A stretch of 64,000 bases of DNA from Siphonodentalium dalli (lineage: Eukaryota; Mollusca; Scaphopoda; Gadilida; Siphonodentaliidae). The notes below the pieces were generated by a model. That model was not told the DNA's origin. It did no database searches and saw only the letters and a program-made list of their open reading frames with translations. The first letter of the stretch is position 1. Every line of letters begins with the position of its first letter. Shown piece by piece: positions 43,955 through 54,062 of this stretch. Made by a program: the position numbers and the translations under genes. The DNA lies in the NCBI GenBank assembly GCA_032622095.1, contig CP136069.1, positions 157,467,043-157,531,042 of the forward strand. Direction: 5' to 3'.

Positions 43955-45262
43955 TTAAAATATTCCACCTGTGTAAACGCTACGTTCCCCGCTAATTTCT
44001 ATAGAACTATCATATTCGGCATATACTATTACATTTACTGTATCTGGTAAAGCTGTTGAAAATTTGGCGCTTAACCATGCACTACCTCGCTGTTTTGGGT
44101 GCCAAACTAAACTATCTGCATTATGATCGGCAGTTAAATCAAAACCGAAAGTTGTAAAACCATTGGCATAATCAAAAAAACTAACTCTGAAAGATTGCTC
44201 GCAATATAATTTATTTATAGAATTCAAAAATGTGTAATATGAACCTACATATAAATCATCATCGAAAGTTTTTTCGTATTTATGTCCATTCACGGTTTTA
44301 CCATTAACAGACAATTCCATTTCGTAACAATCATATTGTTTAAAATTAAAAGGAGAAGATGTTATAGTGCCATTAAATGCTGTATTATCTACTAAAAATA
44401 TTAACACTCTCTTTGGAAGAAATGGATCACCCAAAAACAAATCGTCTTTAATCAAGCTTAAAGTCCTAGGTGCTACGCTAAATGTTTTTAACGAAACTCT
44501 ATCCAAAGGATATTGAGCATTGGTTCCACTTAATAACTTTTTGCTTATTTCATTTGAAGTGACATCACTTAACTCTACGGTTCGTACAAACAATTTAGTA
44601 TCTGACAGCTCAATCTTATAATCACCAGCACTACCTTGTAAACAAAAAGTAGGCTTTGATCTATGCAGTCTAAGTTTTATGGGTACGTTTGGAATTAACA
44701 ATTTTGGTTGATTAAACATGTCCAAATGTAGTTTACCGCATAATTGAATTTTTTTTGCATTATTACCGTCTTTAATTATTCCAAGTAACTGCCTACCTCT
44801 GGGAATGCCTCCCGGTACATTATCCAAAGTCCCACCTTTCTGAGGTATAAATAAAGTTGTTCTCTCTAATTGATTTTCTCTTGTAGAACTTAAGAAAGTT
44901 TCTATGTAAGATCTATAAGCATAATATCGACCAATTCCACATTCTACACCGTTTAATAATAAATCAGCTCTCTCGAATAAAGAATGAAGAAAATTATTTA
45001 CTGGAAAAGCGTGCTGGTCACCTGCAAATGCTGTATCGTCAGTTTTCGATATTTTAACGTCGGTTTGCAAATAACTTTCCGAAAGATCAACATAATGTGC
45101 AGATGGGGACTCTAAAAAGAACTCTAGTACGTTACTATTTGAATAATTTGAATTCGATGGATGTTTCTCTGTAAATGAACCGTCTGTTATAGTTACCACA
45201 GTAGGTGGAATTTCAAAAACATCCACCTCACTCTTAGAAACTGGACAACTGTTGGGATTCAT
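43955..45262 (-). CDS. Major capsid protein, double jelly-roll type
   Basis: 435 residues from the ATG at 45260-45262. Its general character, many beta strands, NFLHSLFERADLLLNGVE, YRSYIETFL, the loop GGIPRGRQLLG, then LHLDMFNQPKLLIPNVPIKL and a C-terminal SSIEISGERSVY, is that of the Polinton major capsid family also found in nematode Maverick proteins. Members form double jelly-roll hexons of an icosahedral particle. Its ATG follows the stop of the upstream basic protein with no gap, and the protease follows after 4 bp. There is no frameshift or internal stop. Family assignment is by recognition of conserved phrases, and a structure prediction would settle it. Confidence 0.82.
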   Translation of the reverse strand: MNPNSCPVSKSEVDVFEIPPTVVTITDGSFTEKHPSNSNYSNSNVLEFFLESPSAHYVDLSESYLQTDVKISKTDDTAFAGDQHAFPVNNFLHSLFERADLLLNGVECGIGRYYAYRSYIETFLSSTRENQLERTTLFIPQKGGTLDNVPGGIPRGRQLLGIIKDGNNAKKIQLCGKLHLDMFNQPKLLIPNVPIKLRLHRSKPTFCLQGSAGDYKIELSDTKLFVRTVELSDVTSNEISKKLLSGTNAQYPLDRVSLKTFSVAPRTLSLIKDDLFLGDPFLPKRVLIFLVDNTAFNGTITSSPFNFKQYDCYEMELSVNGKTVNGHKYEKTFDDDLYVGSYYTFLNSINKLYCEQSFRVSFFDYANGFTTFGFDLTADHNADSLVWHPKQRGSAWLSAKFSTALPDTVNVIVYAEYDSSIEISGERSVYTGGIF

Positions 45263-45652
45263 TTATTCAAAAATATCACGTTTTGTTTTTCGTCTCTTCC
45301 TACGTCTTTTTGAAGGAATATCCGAATATTCTTGTAATTTACGTCTTTTTAATGGAATATCCGAATTATATTGTAATTTACGTTTAGGCCGTAAAAGATC
45401 TAAAGCTGCTTCTTTACCCCGATTTCGAATAGATTCTGATAAATTTTGCCCACTCAATATATCGCTACCAACATTAGTGGCTGTTTCTAAACCTTTTGTT
45501 AAAAGAGATTTTCCCAGATTTTTTGAAATTGGCGCAATTGATCTGGCTAATTTGCCAAAAATAGAACCAAGTCCGTAACCTCTCTGATACCTATCTCCTA
45601 TAAAAATAGGAATAGGACTATTCGCCTTAACTTTAAATAATGAAACATCTAT
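45263..45652 (-). CDS. Basic core/minor capsid-like protein; no upstream ATG
   Basis: The frame is open from 45652 to the TAA at 45263-45265 (about 129 codons) but has no ATG before residue 66 (45457). The upstream part is clearly protein-like: IPIFIGDRYQRGYGLGSIFG followed by KLARSIAPISKNLGKSLLTK and a SDILSGQNLSESIRNRGKEA stretch, then Arg/Lys clusters. The Gly-rich amphipathic N-terminus with a basic tail is a conserved Polinton small protein and recalls adenoviral minor core or membrane-active proteins (inference). Translation may use a non-AUG codon, or the start was lost, or an intron is present. The stop is directly adjacent to the major capsid ATG. Confidence 0.6.
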   Translation of the reverse strand: MDVSLFKVKANSPIPIFIGDRYQRGYGLGSIFGKLARSIAPISKNLGKSLLTKGLETATNVGSDILSGQNLSESIRNRGKEAALDLLRPKRKLQYNSDIPLKRRKLQEYSDIPSKRRRKRRKTKRDIFE

Positions 45653-45681
45653 TTATATACATATATATTTAATATCAATCC

Positions 45682-46767
45682 TTATCCAATCAAAATGCGT
45701 TTAAATAATAAAACTAGAACAGTTTTACCATAATCCGTCCAAGGAGGTGGCAAACCTGTAGAATCACGAATATATATCGAAATAGTGTCAAAATTCTTAT
45801 GATGTATAGGAAAAAATTGCAAATTTGCGAATTCATAATATGTTGTTGATACAATATCATCAGAACGTGGGCATATTACGTTCAATAATTGTGAATTAGA
45901 ATCGCCTACTATACTATGTGTACATATATCTGAATAAATATAAAGAGCGTCTATATGATCCAATTGATTAGTTACAATTAAAAAACAGTCTTTGGATTTT
46001 CCACCGGTATCTTTTAATTTTAATTGATAATTTTCACGCAAATTAAGAAGATATCCCAATTCAGAAGTCCTTGTAATTTGCAAATCCATCGCCAACGAAT
46101 AACGAGACATGCTTGTATGGTTTGCCATTCTAGTGAAACAAAGGTAGTTCACGTTTCGACGTTTTCTCACCTTAATATCAATCACTACATCCCCGATTAA
46201 ATCCTCAAATATGGTTTGTGACTCTTTCGCATCGATTGAATGCAAACCTGGATCTATTAATTTATATTTTGTTTTTTCTAATTCTGACATAAATTCAGAA
46301 TCTTTGTAAAAATGAAAAATTAATTTTCGTTGAACTAATTGCATCCTTTCTATCAAATCTTCGAACGAACATTTGTCATCAAAAATAACACCATATTCAA
46401 TCTTTGTAAATACACTTTTCCTCCATCTAATCGGACCGTTAACCCGAAGTTTCCTAGCAATAATACCGTAATTGGGATCTCTAACAAGTGGTAAATCAGT
46501 TTCTGGCGTCAAGAAATTCATATCCACCACTATTCCATAAACAAATGCATAAGATTGATCATCTGTGGAAAAGGTAAAATTTCTTTGTTCCAGGAGCGGG
46601 CTTTTAAATCTGGTTGGAATAATGGCTGATGATAAACCTACATACCAATCGTCCTCCTGTAACCGAATCTCACTAGGCAAACTCACAGTATATTCGGATA
46701 GTGAATTTCTGAACAAATCACCAGAAACGTTAGACGGCAAAGTGATCGAGAAGAGGCCCGTTTCCAT
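45682..46767 (-). CDS. Candidate minor capsid (penton) protein
   Basis: 361 residues from the ATG at 46765-46767. It opens with FSITLPSNVSGDLF, then YTVSLPSEIRLQEDDWYVGL and ends with FFPIHHKNFDTISIYIRDST followed by GLPPPW and a Phe-Lys-Arg tail. These first and last blocks characterise the second structural protein family of Polintons, interpreted in the literature as a jelly-roll minor capsid (penton) protein. It overlaps the preceding 88-aa membrane protein frame by 38 bp and lies 30 bp upstream of the basic protein frame. It appears intact. The penton role is family knowledge, and the link of this copy to that family is from motif recognition. Confidence 0.7.
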   Translation of the reverse strand: METGLFSITLPSNVSGDLFRNSLSEYTVSLPSEIRLQEDDWYVGLSSAIIPTRFKSPLLEQRNFTFSTDDQSYAFVYGIVVDMNFLTPETDLPLVRDPNYGIIARKLRVNGPIRWRKSVFTKIEYGVIFDDKCSFEDLIERMQLVQRKLIFHFYKDSEFMSELEKTKYKLIDPGLHSIDAKESQTIFEDLIGDVVIDIKVRKRRNVNYLCFTRMANHTSMSRYSLAMDLQITRTSELGYLLNLRENYQLKLKDTGGKSKDCFLIVTNQLDHIDALYIYSDICTHSIVGDSNSQLLNVICPRSDDIVSTTYYEFANLQFFPIHHKNFDTISIYIRDSTGLPPPWTDYGKTVLVLLFKRILIG

Positions 46768-46996
46768 GTTTACTTAATTTAGGCGACGGAGACAAAAGCC
46801 CAACAGAGCCCGACAGTAAACTAATCCAAATAGATGGTGTGTCCACGCCGTATATACTAATATTTATTATAGCAGAAACACATACTATATAAAGCAAAAA
46901 TACTTGACTGATATATACAACCTGTCCTTTGGAAACTTTATTATTGAAAAAAGTCCATTTTGACGATTGTCGTTTTAATCTGAGGTCGTTATCCAT
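46730..46996 (-). CDS. Small membrane protein of the Polinton
   Basis: 88 residues from the ATG at 46994-46996. The middle contains two hydrophobic stretches (VVYISQVFLLYIVCVSAIIN and IWISLLSGSVGLL) followed by SPSPKLSK, the type of ending known from small Polinton proteins (LLS..LG...P.P.L). It begins inside the last codons of the integrase gene (which ends at 46975) and overlaps the minor capsid start. A role in membrane interaction is a guess. The last 12 residues may be a read-through extension compared with relatives. Confidence 0.55.
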   Translation of the reverse strand: MDNDLRLKRQSSKWTFFNNKVSKGQVVYISQVFLLYIVCVSAIINISIYGVDTPSIWISLLSGSVGLLSPSPKLSKHGNGPLLDHFAV

Positions 46997-48090
46997 TCTC
47001 TAGGAATGTACGAATCGAAACTGGCTGGATAGCCGCTCCATCTAACTTTTATTTGATCTCCATCTCTTTCTAATACACGTTCAATTTTCCACATAGTATC
47101 AGAATCAATCGTTACAGGTGATAACTCGCTCTCATAGAATGTACCCAATATTTCCTCTGAATTGAGATCAGCTATTTTATATCTATGTGGTTTAGAACCA
47201 GGTACCAAAGACGTAATCTTAAACACTTCATAAGTATAATTGGCCAAAAAACCCTTTTCAAACTTATTTTTTAATTTGACCAAGCGAACGCTCTCTCCCA
47301 CTTTAAATTTTGCTTTTATAACTGGTAATTTATAAGTCTTCGATTCATTTCTAGCTGCAATTGCTTGCGATGTCAAACACGAGACATCTTTCGGTGCCAT
47401 TTTAATCGCTCTGTGTATCTTCGAATTATAGGAATTCACCAATTTAGGCAAAACTGTTAAATAGCGCATAGATTTAGATTTGAAGAAATATTTATACATT
47501 TTAGACTTTAAAGAGCGTTGTACTCTCTCAACCAAAGCGGCTTTCGTGTCATAATTTCCCGTAGAATATAAATTTACACCATTCTTCTTCAGAAATTGCT
47601 TAACGTTAGCGTTGTAGAACTCGGTTCCGCGATCAACATGTATACCGTTCGGTCGTTTGCGCTGTTTAAAAATAATTTCTAAAGCCTTCATTATAGAAAC
47701 ACCAGTCTTGTTCTTTAATGGTTTAACAATTAAAAATCTTGAAAAGCAATCAACGCAAAACAACAGGTAGCAATAACCGTCATTTTGCTTGGATATATTT
47801 CGCACATCACTCAAATCCATCTGCCATATATTATTTACAGAATAAGACTCTGTTCTTGACCTAGGAAATATTATTCGTTTCGGCCTGTGCAACGAGTACG
47901 AATTTTGTTTTTGTAACCAAAGTCGGACATTTTTTCTCGATATTTTATTTTTTACTTCCTTATACAAATTATATTCAGATCCATAGGATGAACGGTGAGA
48001 TGGGTCGTAATAAATCGATGATAATAGATTATCAATTTGACGAGTCTGATGACCATTTAAAAAGCTTCTGTTTTTTGCCTTTGGAGGCAT
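46975..48090 (-). CDS. Polinton integrase (RVE family) with chromodomain
   Basis: 371 residues from the ATG at 48088-48090 (MPPKAKNR); a TTG two codons earlier is not a plausible start. The N-terminus has a helical region with SRKNVRLWLQKQ. The DDE catalytic core: Asp in WQMDLSDVR (about residue 93), Asp in GIHVDRGTEFYN (about 155) and Glu in LVERVQRSLKSKMYKYF (about 190). A C-terminal chromodomain-like fold follows (WKIERVLERDGDQIKVRWSG, then PREWI, about 335-368). It inserts the element and makes the 6-bp duplication, and the chromodomain may steer it to marked chromatin. The three acidic residues are all present. It overlaps the 203-aa gene start by 59 bp in another frame. Confidence 0.92.
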   Translation of the reverse strand: MPPKAKNRSFLNGHQTRQIDNLLSSIYYDPSHRSSYGSEYNLYKEVKNKISRKNVRLWLQKQNSYSLHRPKRIIFPRSRTESYSVNNIWQMDLSDVRNISKQNDGYCYLLFCVDCFSRFLIVKPLKNKTGVSIMKALEIIFKQRKRPNGIHVDRGTEFYNANVKQFLKKNGVNLYSTGNYDTKAALVERVQRSLKSKMYKYFFKSKSMRYLTVLPKLVNSYNSKIHRAIKMAPKDVSCLTSQAIAARNESKTYKLPVIKAKFKVGESVRLVKLKNKFEKGFLANYTYEVFKITSLVPGSKPHRYKIADLNSEEILGTFYESELSPVTIDSDTMWKIERVLERDGDQIKVRWSGYPASFDSYIPREWITTSD

Positions 48091-48643
48091 CTGCAACTAT
48101 TAGATCTGCTTTACGATATTTATTTCCTATGAAATGTGTTGGTATATTATTATCTCGTAATGATCGGGACAAACTATCCCAATTTCTAAGTGCACTGGGT
48201 TTCCTGACCTTGCTAGAAGGTATTATATCATTTACCAAATCAGTTATGCTTCCGATTGGCTTGTCAGATAATGAAATCATTCCACTGTCGTTAATTTCAA
48301 TTCCTGGCATTCTTTTTAAATGCGATAAAAATAACGAGCCTTTTTTCTGGTAAATTTTTGGCAAACTTTCAACTGCTAAATCTAGTTGGTTAGGTTCAGG
48401 TAAAGCGACGTTATCGGTGGGCTCTTTCGTGATTTTTACTGGAATCGGCGTTGTTTTTATAGAATTCTTAGCCATGTCATATTCAATAGACGTGGAATTA
48501 ATTTTTCTTTTCTTAACTGACTCGGGCATATCTTTATCGTCTAATATTTGATGCATTTTTTGTCTCACATCCTCTGTTTTCAACGATTGAATAGACTGAG
48601 AATTTTGCCAGTTTGCAAAAGTCTTAAAAGGCACCAAAACCAT
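48032..48643 (-). CDS. Conserved-type Polinton protein of unknown function
   Basis: 203 residues from the ATG at 48641-48643. The N-terminal half is charged and low complexity. The C-terminal half has a compact region with FLSHLKRMPGIEINDSGMIS, IGSITDLVNDIIPSSKVRKP and IPTHFIGNKYRK, which I associate with a recurrent protein lying next to the integrase in animal Polintons. No enzyme motif is visible. It overlaps the integrase gene by 59 bp and follows the 105-aa gene by 7 bp. A structural role is inferred from position only. Confidence 0.6.
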   Translation of the reverse strand: MVLVPFKTFANWQNSQSIQSLKTEDVRQKMHQILDDKDMPESVKKRKINSTSIEYDMAKNSIKTTPIPVKITKEPTDNVALPEPNQLDLAVESLPKIYQKKGSLFLSHLKRMPGIEINDSGMISLSDKPIGSITDLVNDIIPSSKVRKPSALRNWDSLSRSLRDNNIPTHFIGNKYRKADLIVADASKGKKQKLFKWSSDSSN

Positions 48644-48650
48644 TTTTTTT

Positions 48651-48968
48651 TCAGAAAACTTTGCCTAAAATGTCTCCTAAAACAGGAATTAAACTAGCAG
48701 CCAGTGCAGCCAAAAAACCGCCATGTTGTAATTTTTTTCCCCTGGTTTTAACAGGATTAGACTTCTTTGACAAATGACGAATAGAACTTTTAAATGGTCT
48801 TAAATTAGCTTTAATTTTAGACGAGATTGGTACATTTCCTTTAAGCAAATTATTACAACATTCAGATAGACTGTCTAATCTCGGTCTGTTTAATGCCCTC
48901 ACGTCTCCAGTGTGTAACATGTTTCTCAAATATTTTGCATTTTTTCTTAATTTCACGCTGGGGCCCAT
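48651..48968 (-). CDS. Small basic protein with C-terminal GGFLAAL amphipathic tail
   Basis: 105 residues from the ATG at 48966-48968, overlapping the ATPase stop by 16 bp. The body is Lys/Arg-rich with helical periodicity, and the end is GGFLAALAASLIPVLGDILG, a hydrophobic Gly-rich helix. This basic-plus-GGF-tail layout recurs in small proteins of Polintons and related adenovirus-like elements and suggests a DNA-binding or membrane-active virion component. Function not established. Confidence 0.6.
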   Translation of the reverse strand: MGPSVKLRKNAKYLRNMLHTGDVRALNRPRLDSLSECCNNLLKGNVPISSKIKANLRPFKSSIRHLSKKSNPVKTRGKKLQHGGFLAALAASLIPVLGDILGKVF

Positions 48969-49621
48969 ATCGTAGGATTTTCACTGAGGACGTCTGATCT
49001 CAATCGAAGGTTATCCGGACAAGTTTGGTTGAAATCCACCAGTAAATGAGAATATGGATCTGTTGTACACAATTTATATGCTTTTGATAAATTATTAATA
49101 CCACATTGGGTAGATAAGAAATTTATCTGACCACAATCTCTAGGAGATTTGAATAAAATAAAATAATTCGCGTTTAACGATAATTTTCTACATTTTCTTT
49201 CAAAAAGATTATGCGTGACGTATACCACACTACATCCTTCGTGATGTGATTTTCTAGCGAATATATCTGTTACATTATCGATCTCTTTGTCAATATGATC
49301 CATATCATCCAATATTAATAAATCGCAATCGCACAACGATTCTGGAATTTGGTTTACTAATTCTACATTCTCAGACACCTGTTGATCACAATTAGGAGTA
49401 ACATATGTTATATTTTCTGGTACTGGAGACATTGATTTTTCTTTATTTTGGATTAGACTATATATGAAGGTTGATTTACCACACGCAGATGGGCCATTAA
49501 TAATAGCACGAAATACGTCCTTAAAACATACATAATCGTACGTTTTCATTGTTGTGGTTTTTAATTCTGTTCTCACAATGGATGTCGGCAAAATTGACAA
49601 GAGAGAATCTGATGTATACAT
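48953..49621 (-). CDS. Genome-packaging ATPase (A32/FtsK-like)
   Basis: 222 residues from the ATG at 49619-49621; a second ATG at residue 25 (MKTYDY) is an alternative. Walker A is GPSACGKST (43-51), Walker B is LLILDD (101-106), and a sensor-like VVYVTHNLF follows. The size and motif order fit the packaging ATPases of Polintons and the A32 family, which drive DNA into preformed capsids. It is the first gene of the minus-strand set, and the DNA upstream of it (49622 onward) is devoid of long ORFs. Both motifs are complete. Confidence 0.88.
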   Translation of the reverse strand: MYTSDSLLSILPTSIVRTELKTTTMKTYDYVCFKDVFRAIINGPSACGKSTFIYSLIQNKEKSMSPVPENITYVTPNCDQQVSENVELVNQIPESLCDCDLLILDDMDHIDKEIDNVTDIFARKSHHEGCSVVYVTHNLFERKCRKLSLNANYFILFKSPRDCGQINFLSTQCGINNLSKAYKLCTTDPYSHLLVDFNQTCPDNLRLRSDVLSENPTIWAPA

Positions 49622-50150
49622 AACAGTGGGTAGCCATATATAATCACACGCTTTGTCGACTTGATGCTATCGCGTTACAAACCGTATCGGCAGTTTAATG
49701 TCGCGAAACACCTATTGAATTCAAATTTTACTACCTGTTGTCGACCACCGCCCATAAATATATATTGTCGACTCCGTGCTAACCCATTACAAACTGTCAC
49801 CTCTGTTTAATATATGGCGGAACCAATCTAAAGCCAGCTGAAATAAAAAATTTACCACATGAGGGTGCGGAAGGGCGTTGATATATCGTGTAAATTTAAG
49901 TTTGCGGTAAAAAAAAAGGATTTTATCGTGTTGAACAGATAGTTCAACTATAAACATTGGTAGAGGACATGAATAGTGTTCGGGAACGATTGATCAGCGC
50001 GATAGAGTTGGACACAACACCATAATGGATTAGACGGCCTGCTGTTGCAAGAAATGATCAATTTGTCGACGATAGTTTCGACGAAACATTAGATGATGAT
50101 CAATTCCATGATGCTCCTGCATGTGTAACATTGTTTTTTCTACTTTCTCA
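49622..50150. other. Region upstream of the Polinton gene set
   Basis: It contains a short direct repeat, TTGTCGACT...GCTA...CGTTACAAACCGT and TTGTCGACTCCGTGCTAACC (about 49655-49690 and 49768-49800), which may be promoter-proximal repeats. No polymerase coding sequence was seen. Confidence 0.4.
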
Positions 50151-50652
50151 TTAAAGGTACGGTTGGCCTTGGCGGTGGGTATCCTGTGAAAATATTTCCA
50201 CCCGTCAAAAACCGCCACAAACAGAAAGAACATCAAAATGTAGACAGACTTTGTCCGTATACAAATAAGAAATATCGCATAAACAGTATGTTATTGTCAA
50301 ATGTTTTACCATTGTTATGTAAACAAAAGCATAAAAAGTTACTTTTCTGGTGTTTGTTTATATTATGATGGTAAACATAAAGAGCGTTCTTTGTTGGTGA
50401 ATTCCTGATATGGAGCTAATAAAGAGCGTTCATGCCATTTGTGTGTGATTAGCCAGTAGCATTGTGCTGTCTTCTGTAACACACTCAGGCTCTTGCTTAG
50501 GTAAAATATAGTAGGTCTTTATGATAACATGCTGTTTACGTGATGGTCATGGTATATATGAACGAAACTGTATGCGTTTTAATGTTTTTCTGTTTACGGT
50601 GATTAGAACAAATATGAATATTTACGACAACTAAGGCCTCACGTGCCTTTAA
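50151..50652 (+). mobile_element. TTAAAGG(T/C)ACGG MITE inside Polinton, copy 1
   Basis: It starts TTAAAGGTACGGTTGGCCTT and ends AAGGCCTCACGTGCCTTTAA. The ends are imperfect inverted repeats and both carry TTAA. It includes two ATAAAGAGCGTTC strings. ORFs of 60-70 aa here belong to the MITE. Confidence 0.75.
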
Positions 50653-50912
50653 AGGGAATGGAGGCCCTCATGTTTTATTTCAGTGTGTTTTTTTTTTTAA
50701 TCTGGTGTTGGCATTGTGAATTATATGCGGGGAATTATTTGCTACATGTGTTTTCTTAATAATCAGGTAAGTGTAATTTCTATACGTAAACAAAACTGTT
50801 ACAGCAGTAGTAAGAATGATGCACTGCTTGATACATATAGATAATTGAAGCACTCAACATTTTATAGTCGGATCTGCGCAAATTTAGTTCAATTATGTTA
50901 AGTTCATCATGT

Positions 50913-51385
50913 TTAAAGACACGGTTGGCCTTGGCGGTGGGTATCCTGTGAAAAAAACCGCCACAAACAGAAATAAGATAAAAAATGTAGATAGACTTTG
51001 TCCGTATACAAATAAGAATTATCGCATAACAGTATGTTTTGGTCATACGTTTGACGATTGTTATGTAAACAAAAGCATAACAAATTAGTTTTCTAGGGTT
51101 TGTAATATTATGGTGGTAAACATAAAGAGCGTTATATTTGTTGGCGAATACCTGATAAGTAACGAATGAAGAACGTTTATGCCATTTGTGTGTGATTAGC
51201 CAGTAGCATTGTGCTGTCTTCTGTAACACAATCAGGCTCTTGCTTAGGTAAAATATAGTAGGTGTTTATTATAACATGCTGTTTACGCCATGGTATATAT
51301 GAACGGAACTTTATGCATTTTATTGTTTTTCTGTTTAGGAACAAATATCAATATTTTCGTCAATTAAGGCCACACGTGCCTTTAA
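50913..51385 (+). mobile_element. TTAAAG-ended MITE inside Polinton, copy 2
   Basis: It starts TTAAAGACACGGTTGGCCTT and ends AGGCCACACGTGCCTTTAA. The body is highly similar to copy 1 (GGGTATCCTGTGAAAA, GTGTGTGATTAGCCAGTAGC). Same orientation as copy 1, 260 bp apart. The 149-aa minus-strand ORF that crosses it is not a gene. Confidence 0.75.
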
Positions 51386-52480
51386 CGTATATAGTTCATC
51401 TATAAAGACAACACCATCATGGTCCAGATGACATGTTTAGTCCATAACGCAATGTAAACAAAACTGTTACAGTAAAATTTAAGATGCTGGTTTTATTTTG
51501 GTTTTATTTTCTTCGGCCACGTACATCTGTATATCTTTTTCTATTCAACATCAATATGCAATACAAGTTCAGAAATATTGCACTGCACACCTATTGTATG
51601 CAGATAGAATTGAGTGCTGTCCACCCTATTTAACTATCCAAATTATATTGGGGGTTCAATTGTTTTTATTAGGTAGATTTCCGTGCCGATTTAAAAATGT
51701 GCAGATAATGAACGGGGACATGCATATAAAACACACATTAACCTAGTCTAACGACATCGAGCAATTCCAGATGTAATGTTGCAACTAATTGGCTTAATAT
51801 TATTGTTTGATTGATTCTGTGAGATAATTGCATACTATTGATAGCCATATCATTGCAAGTACATGTGCTCGTGTGTGCACATAAGCATTTTATATTCTGG
51901 TTCATCATTATACTTTACAGAAATGCGAGAAAAATAATTACTCTAAATGTTTAAATTTCAAAATGGCTGCGAGTAATGAGTTTTATGCATGTGTGCAGAT
52001 TCCATTTTAAAAACGAACGACCGGGCATTGTTTTTGTCCGATCGTGTTTACATTAAATGCTAAATTGCGTACAGATTAACCAGCATGTTTTTTTCCAACT
52101 CATGTTGCCATTATGATTAAGAGCAGAATTATTTGCCATAATCAGTTAAGTGTTATCTTTATTTATTATGTAAACAAAACTGTTACAGTATTTATTTTTT
52201 TCAAAAAAAAAAAAAAAAAATTGAATTGGAATGTTAATTTGTAGAAATTAGAGGGCATTTGCTAGATAAATGTAAATATACTGTTACGATATGCTTAGCC
52301 ACAACGTGTAGACAAATAAGATTTTACATAAAAAAAAAATTGTAAAACTATGATTATTGTTTTTAGTTTGCATGTTTAAAGATAACTTTCCGTAGAATCT
52401 GAATTGCAACAATGTTAATTTGGATACTGTAATATACTATCTAAAATTTGTGTGTAACAGTGTAACAGTATCCGTTTTTT
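51386..52480. other. Polinton right half, AT-rich, no long ORF
   Basis: AT-rich sequence with A- and T-runs (for example 52204-52220). GTAAACAAAACTGTTACAGTA occurs in diverged form at 50788, 51453 and 52169, pointing to older duplications. No polymerase motif was recognised. Confidence 0.5.
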
Positions 52481-52488
52481 TATAATTA

Positions 52489-53135
52489 AGAGTTGCATAC
52501 AAACAGATAATAAACGCTCTTTAACGATAAATTTTCAACCATATTTAAGTTAAATTATTAGCGCCCTTTTAAGAATTATGATATGAATAAGACATATTTA
52601 TTAACAATTCTAGGGTAAAATTATTCCAATTTTTTTGTTGCTGTGATATTGAAACACTTTTGGTATTGAAATTATAAAATGAAATCTTAGTGCCCTTTTA
52701 AGACATCTTGTTTATAAATAGGATAAAATAATAAAATAAATCTTAGTGTCATTTTAAGATATCTGGGATGAACAAAGTATACTGTATCCAAATATTACGA
52801 GGGATTGAAAGAGTTGCATACAAACAGATAATAAACGCTCTTTAACGATAATTTTTCAATCATATTTAAGTTAAATTATTAGCTCCCTTTTAAGAATTAT
52901 GATGTGAAGAAGACCTATTTATTAACAATTCTGAGGTAATTATTAAAAAACAAATTTTGCTGTAATATTGAAACACTTTTGGAGATTGAAAATTTAAAAT
53001 GAAATCTTAGTGCCCTTTTAAGACATCTTGTTTATAAATAGTATAAAATAATAAAATAAATCTTATTGCCATTTTAAGACATCTGGGTTGAACATAGTAT
53101 ACTATATGCAAATAAGAAAATAAATCTTAATGTCA
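52489..53135 (+). repeat. Two-copy tandem repeat, period about 321 bp
   Basis: AGAGTTGCATACAAACAGAT at 52489 and 52810 begins two long near-identical units including AATAAACGCTCTTTAACGAT and GAAATCTTAGTGCCCTTTTA. A short third-unit remnant (AAATCTTAATGTCACTTTAA) follows at 53123. Confidence 0.8.
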
Positions 53136-53649
53136 CTTTAAGACAACTGCTTTAAACTTCCTCAATATGTTTCGCTCCGATTAATATAGAAACTTTATAT
53201 AATTTATTGTTTTAAATTACATAGAACATATGTTGAACAAGATTATAATTAATTAAAAGTTATCTGAAATCATAATATAATAAACTTATCTGACTATTGA
53301 ATCCATGCTTTGATTTCCTATTTTAGCTGGCTTATATAGCATACATTGGAATGTTTACCGTAACATACCTTAAATATGCAAATTTGACAGGTGTAGTATA
53401 AATTATTCGTTTTGTACGGTCATAGATACGCCTCGTTAACGATATTTTGACATGTGAGCAACGATGGGGTGGATATTAATGGCCTTGAACAGAGATGTAT
53501 GTAAGGCTTGAATGACATTAATCATATAAACTATGCGACGACAATTACATTCAACTTGAGATAGTATGCGACGAAAACAGGTACATGTTTTGTTGGTATT
53601 TTTGTGTGTGACTATAGATAGATTGAGTTAATGTGTTAATGTATAAATA

Positions 53650-54062
53650 GAGCTCGACATGAATTCTTGACGAATAAGAGTGGTTTATTCGACTTGTGTA
53701 GCATGACATCATTTGGTGGGGCTAAAGATAGAATGACTTTCTTTATATAAACAGATACATTCGCATAGGTGAAATTGAGAGAGTATTATACTTCGATTAA
53801 TTATCTATTCTTTAATGGGTAAGTAAGTCTTGTTATGTTAAACAGAGGTGGACATGAATTCTCGACGAAGACATTATCATGTTTTGTGACTATGTTGGTA
53901 GATTATTCGACTTGGCTCGAATGACATCATTTGCTTGGGACTAAAGATAGAATGTTTTTTCCTTATATAAACAGATACATTCGCATAGGTAAAATTGAGG
54001 CAGAATTATACTTCGATGGATTATGTGTCCTTTAATAGTTAAGTAACTCTTGTTATGTTAAA
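53650..54062 (+). repeat. Two-copy tandem repeat, period about 200 bp
   Basis: The units share GACATGAATTCT(T/C)GACGAA, ATGACATCATTTG, TATATAAACAGATACATTCG and TCTTGTTATGTTAAA. They lie in the gene-less half of the Polinton. Confidence 0.75.

Noticed and set aside
45252-45578. 108-aa plus-strand ORF in the Polinton
   Set aside because: It is antisense to the basic core-like protein and the start of the capsid gene, and no domain is present.
50780-51229. 149-aa minus-strand ORF in the right half of the Polinton, considered as a polymerase remnant
   Set aside because: It crosses a MITE (50913-51385), has no polymerase motif and a hydrophobic/tyrosine-rich composition expected of AT-rich DNA.
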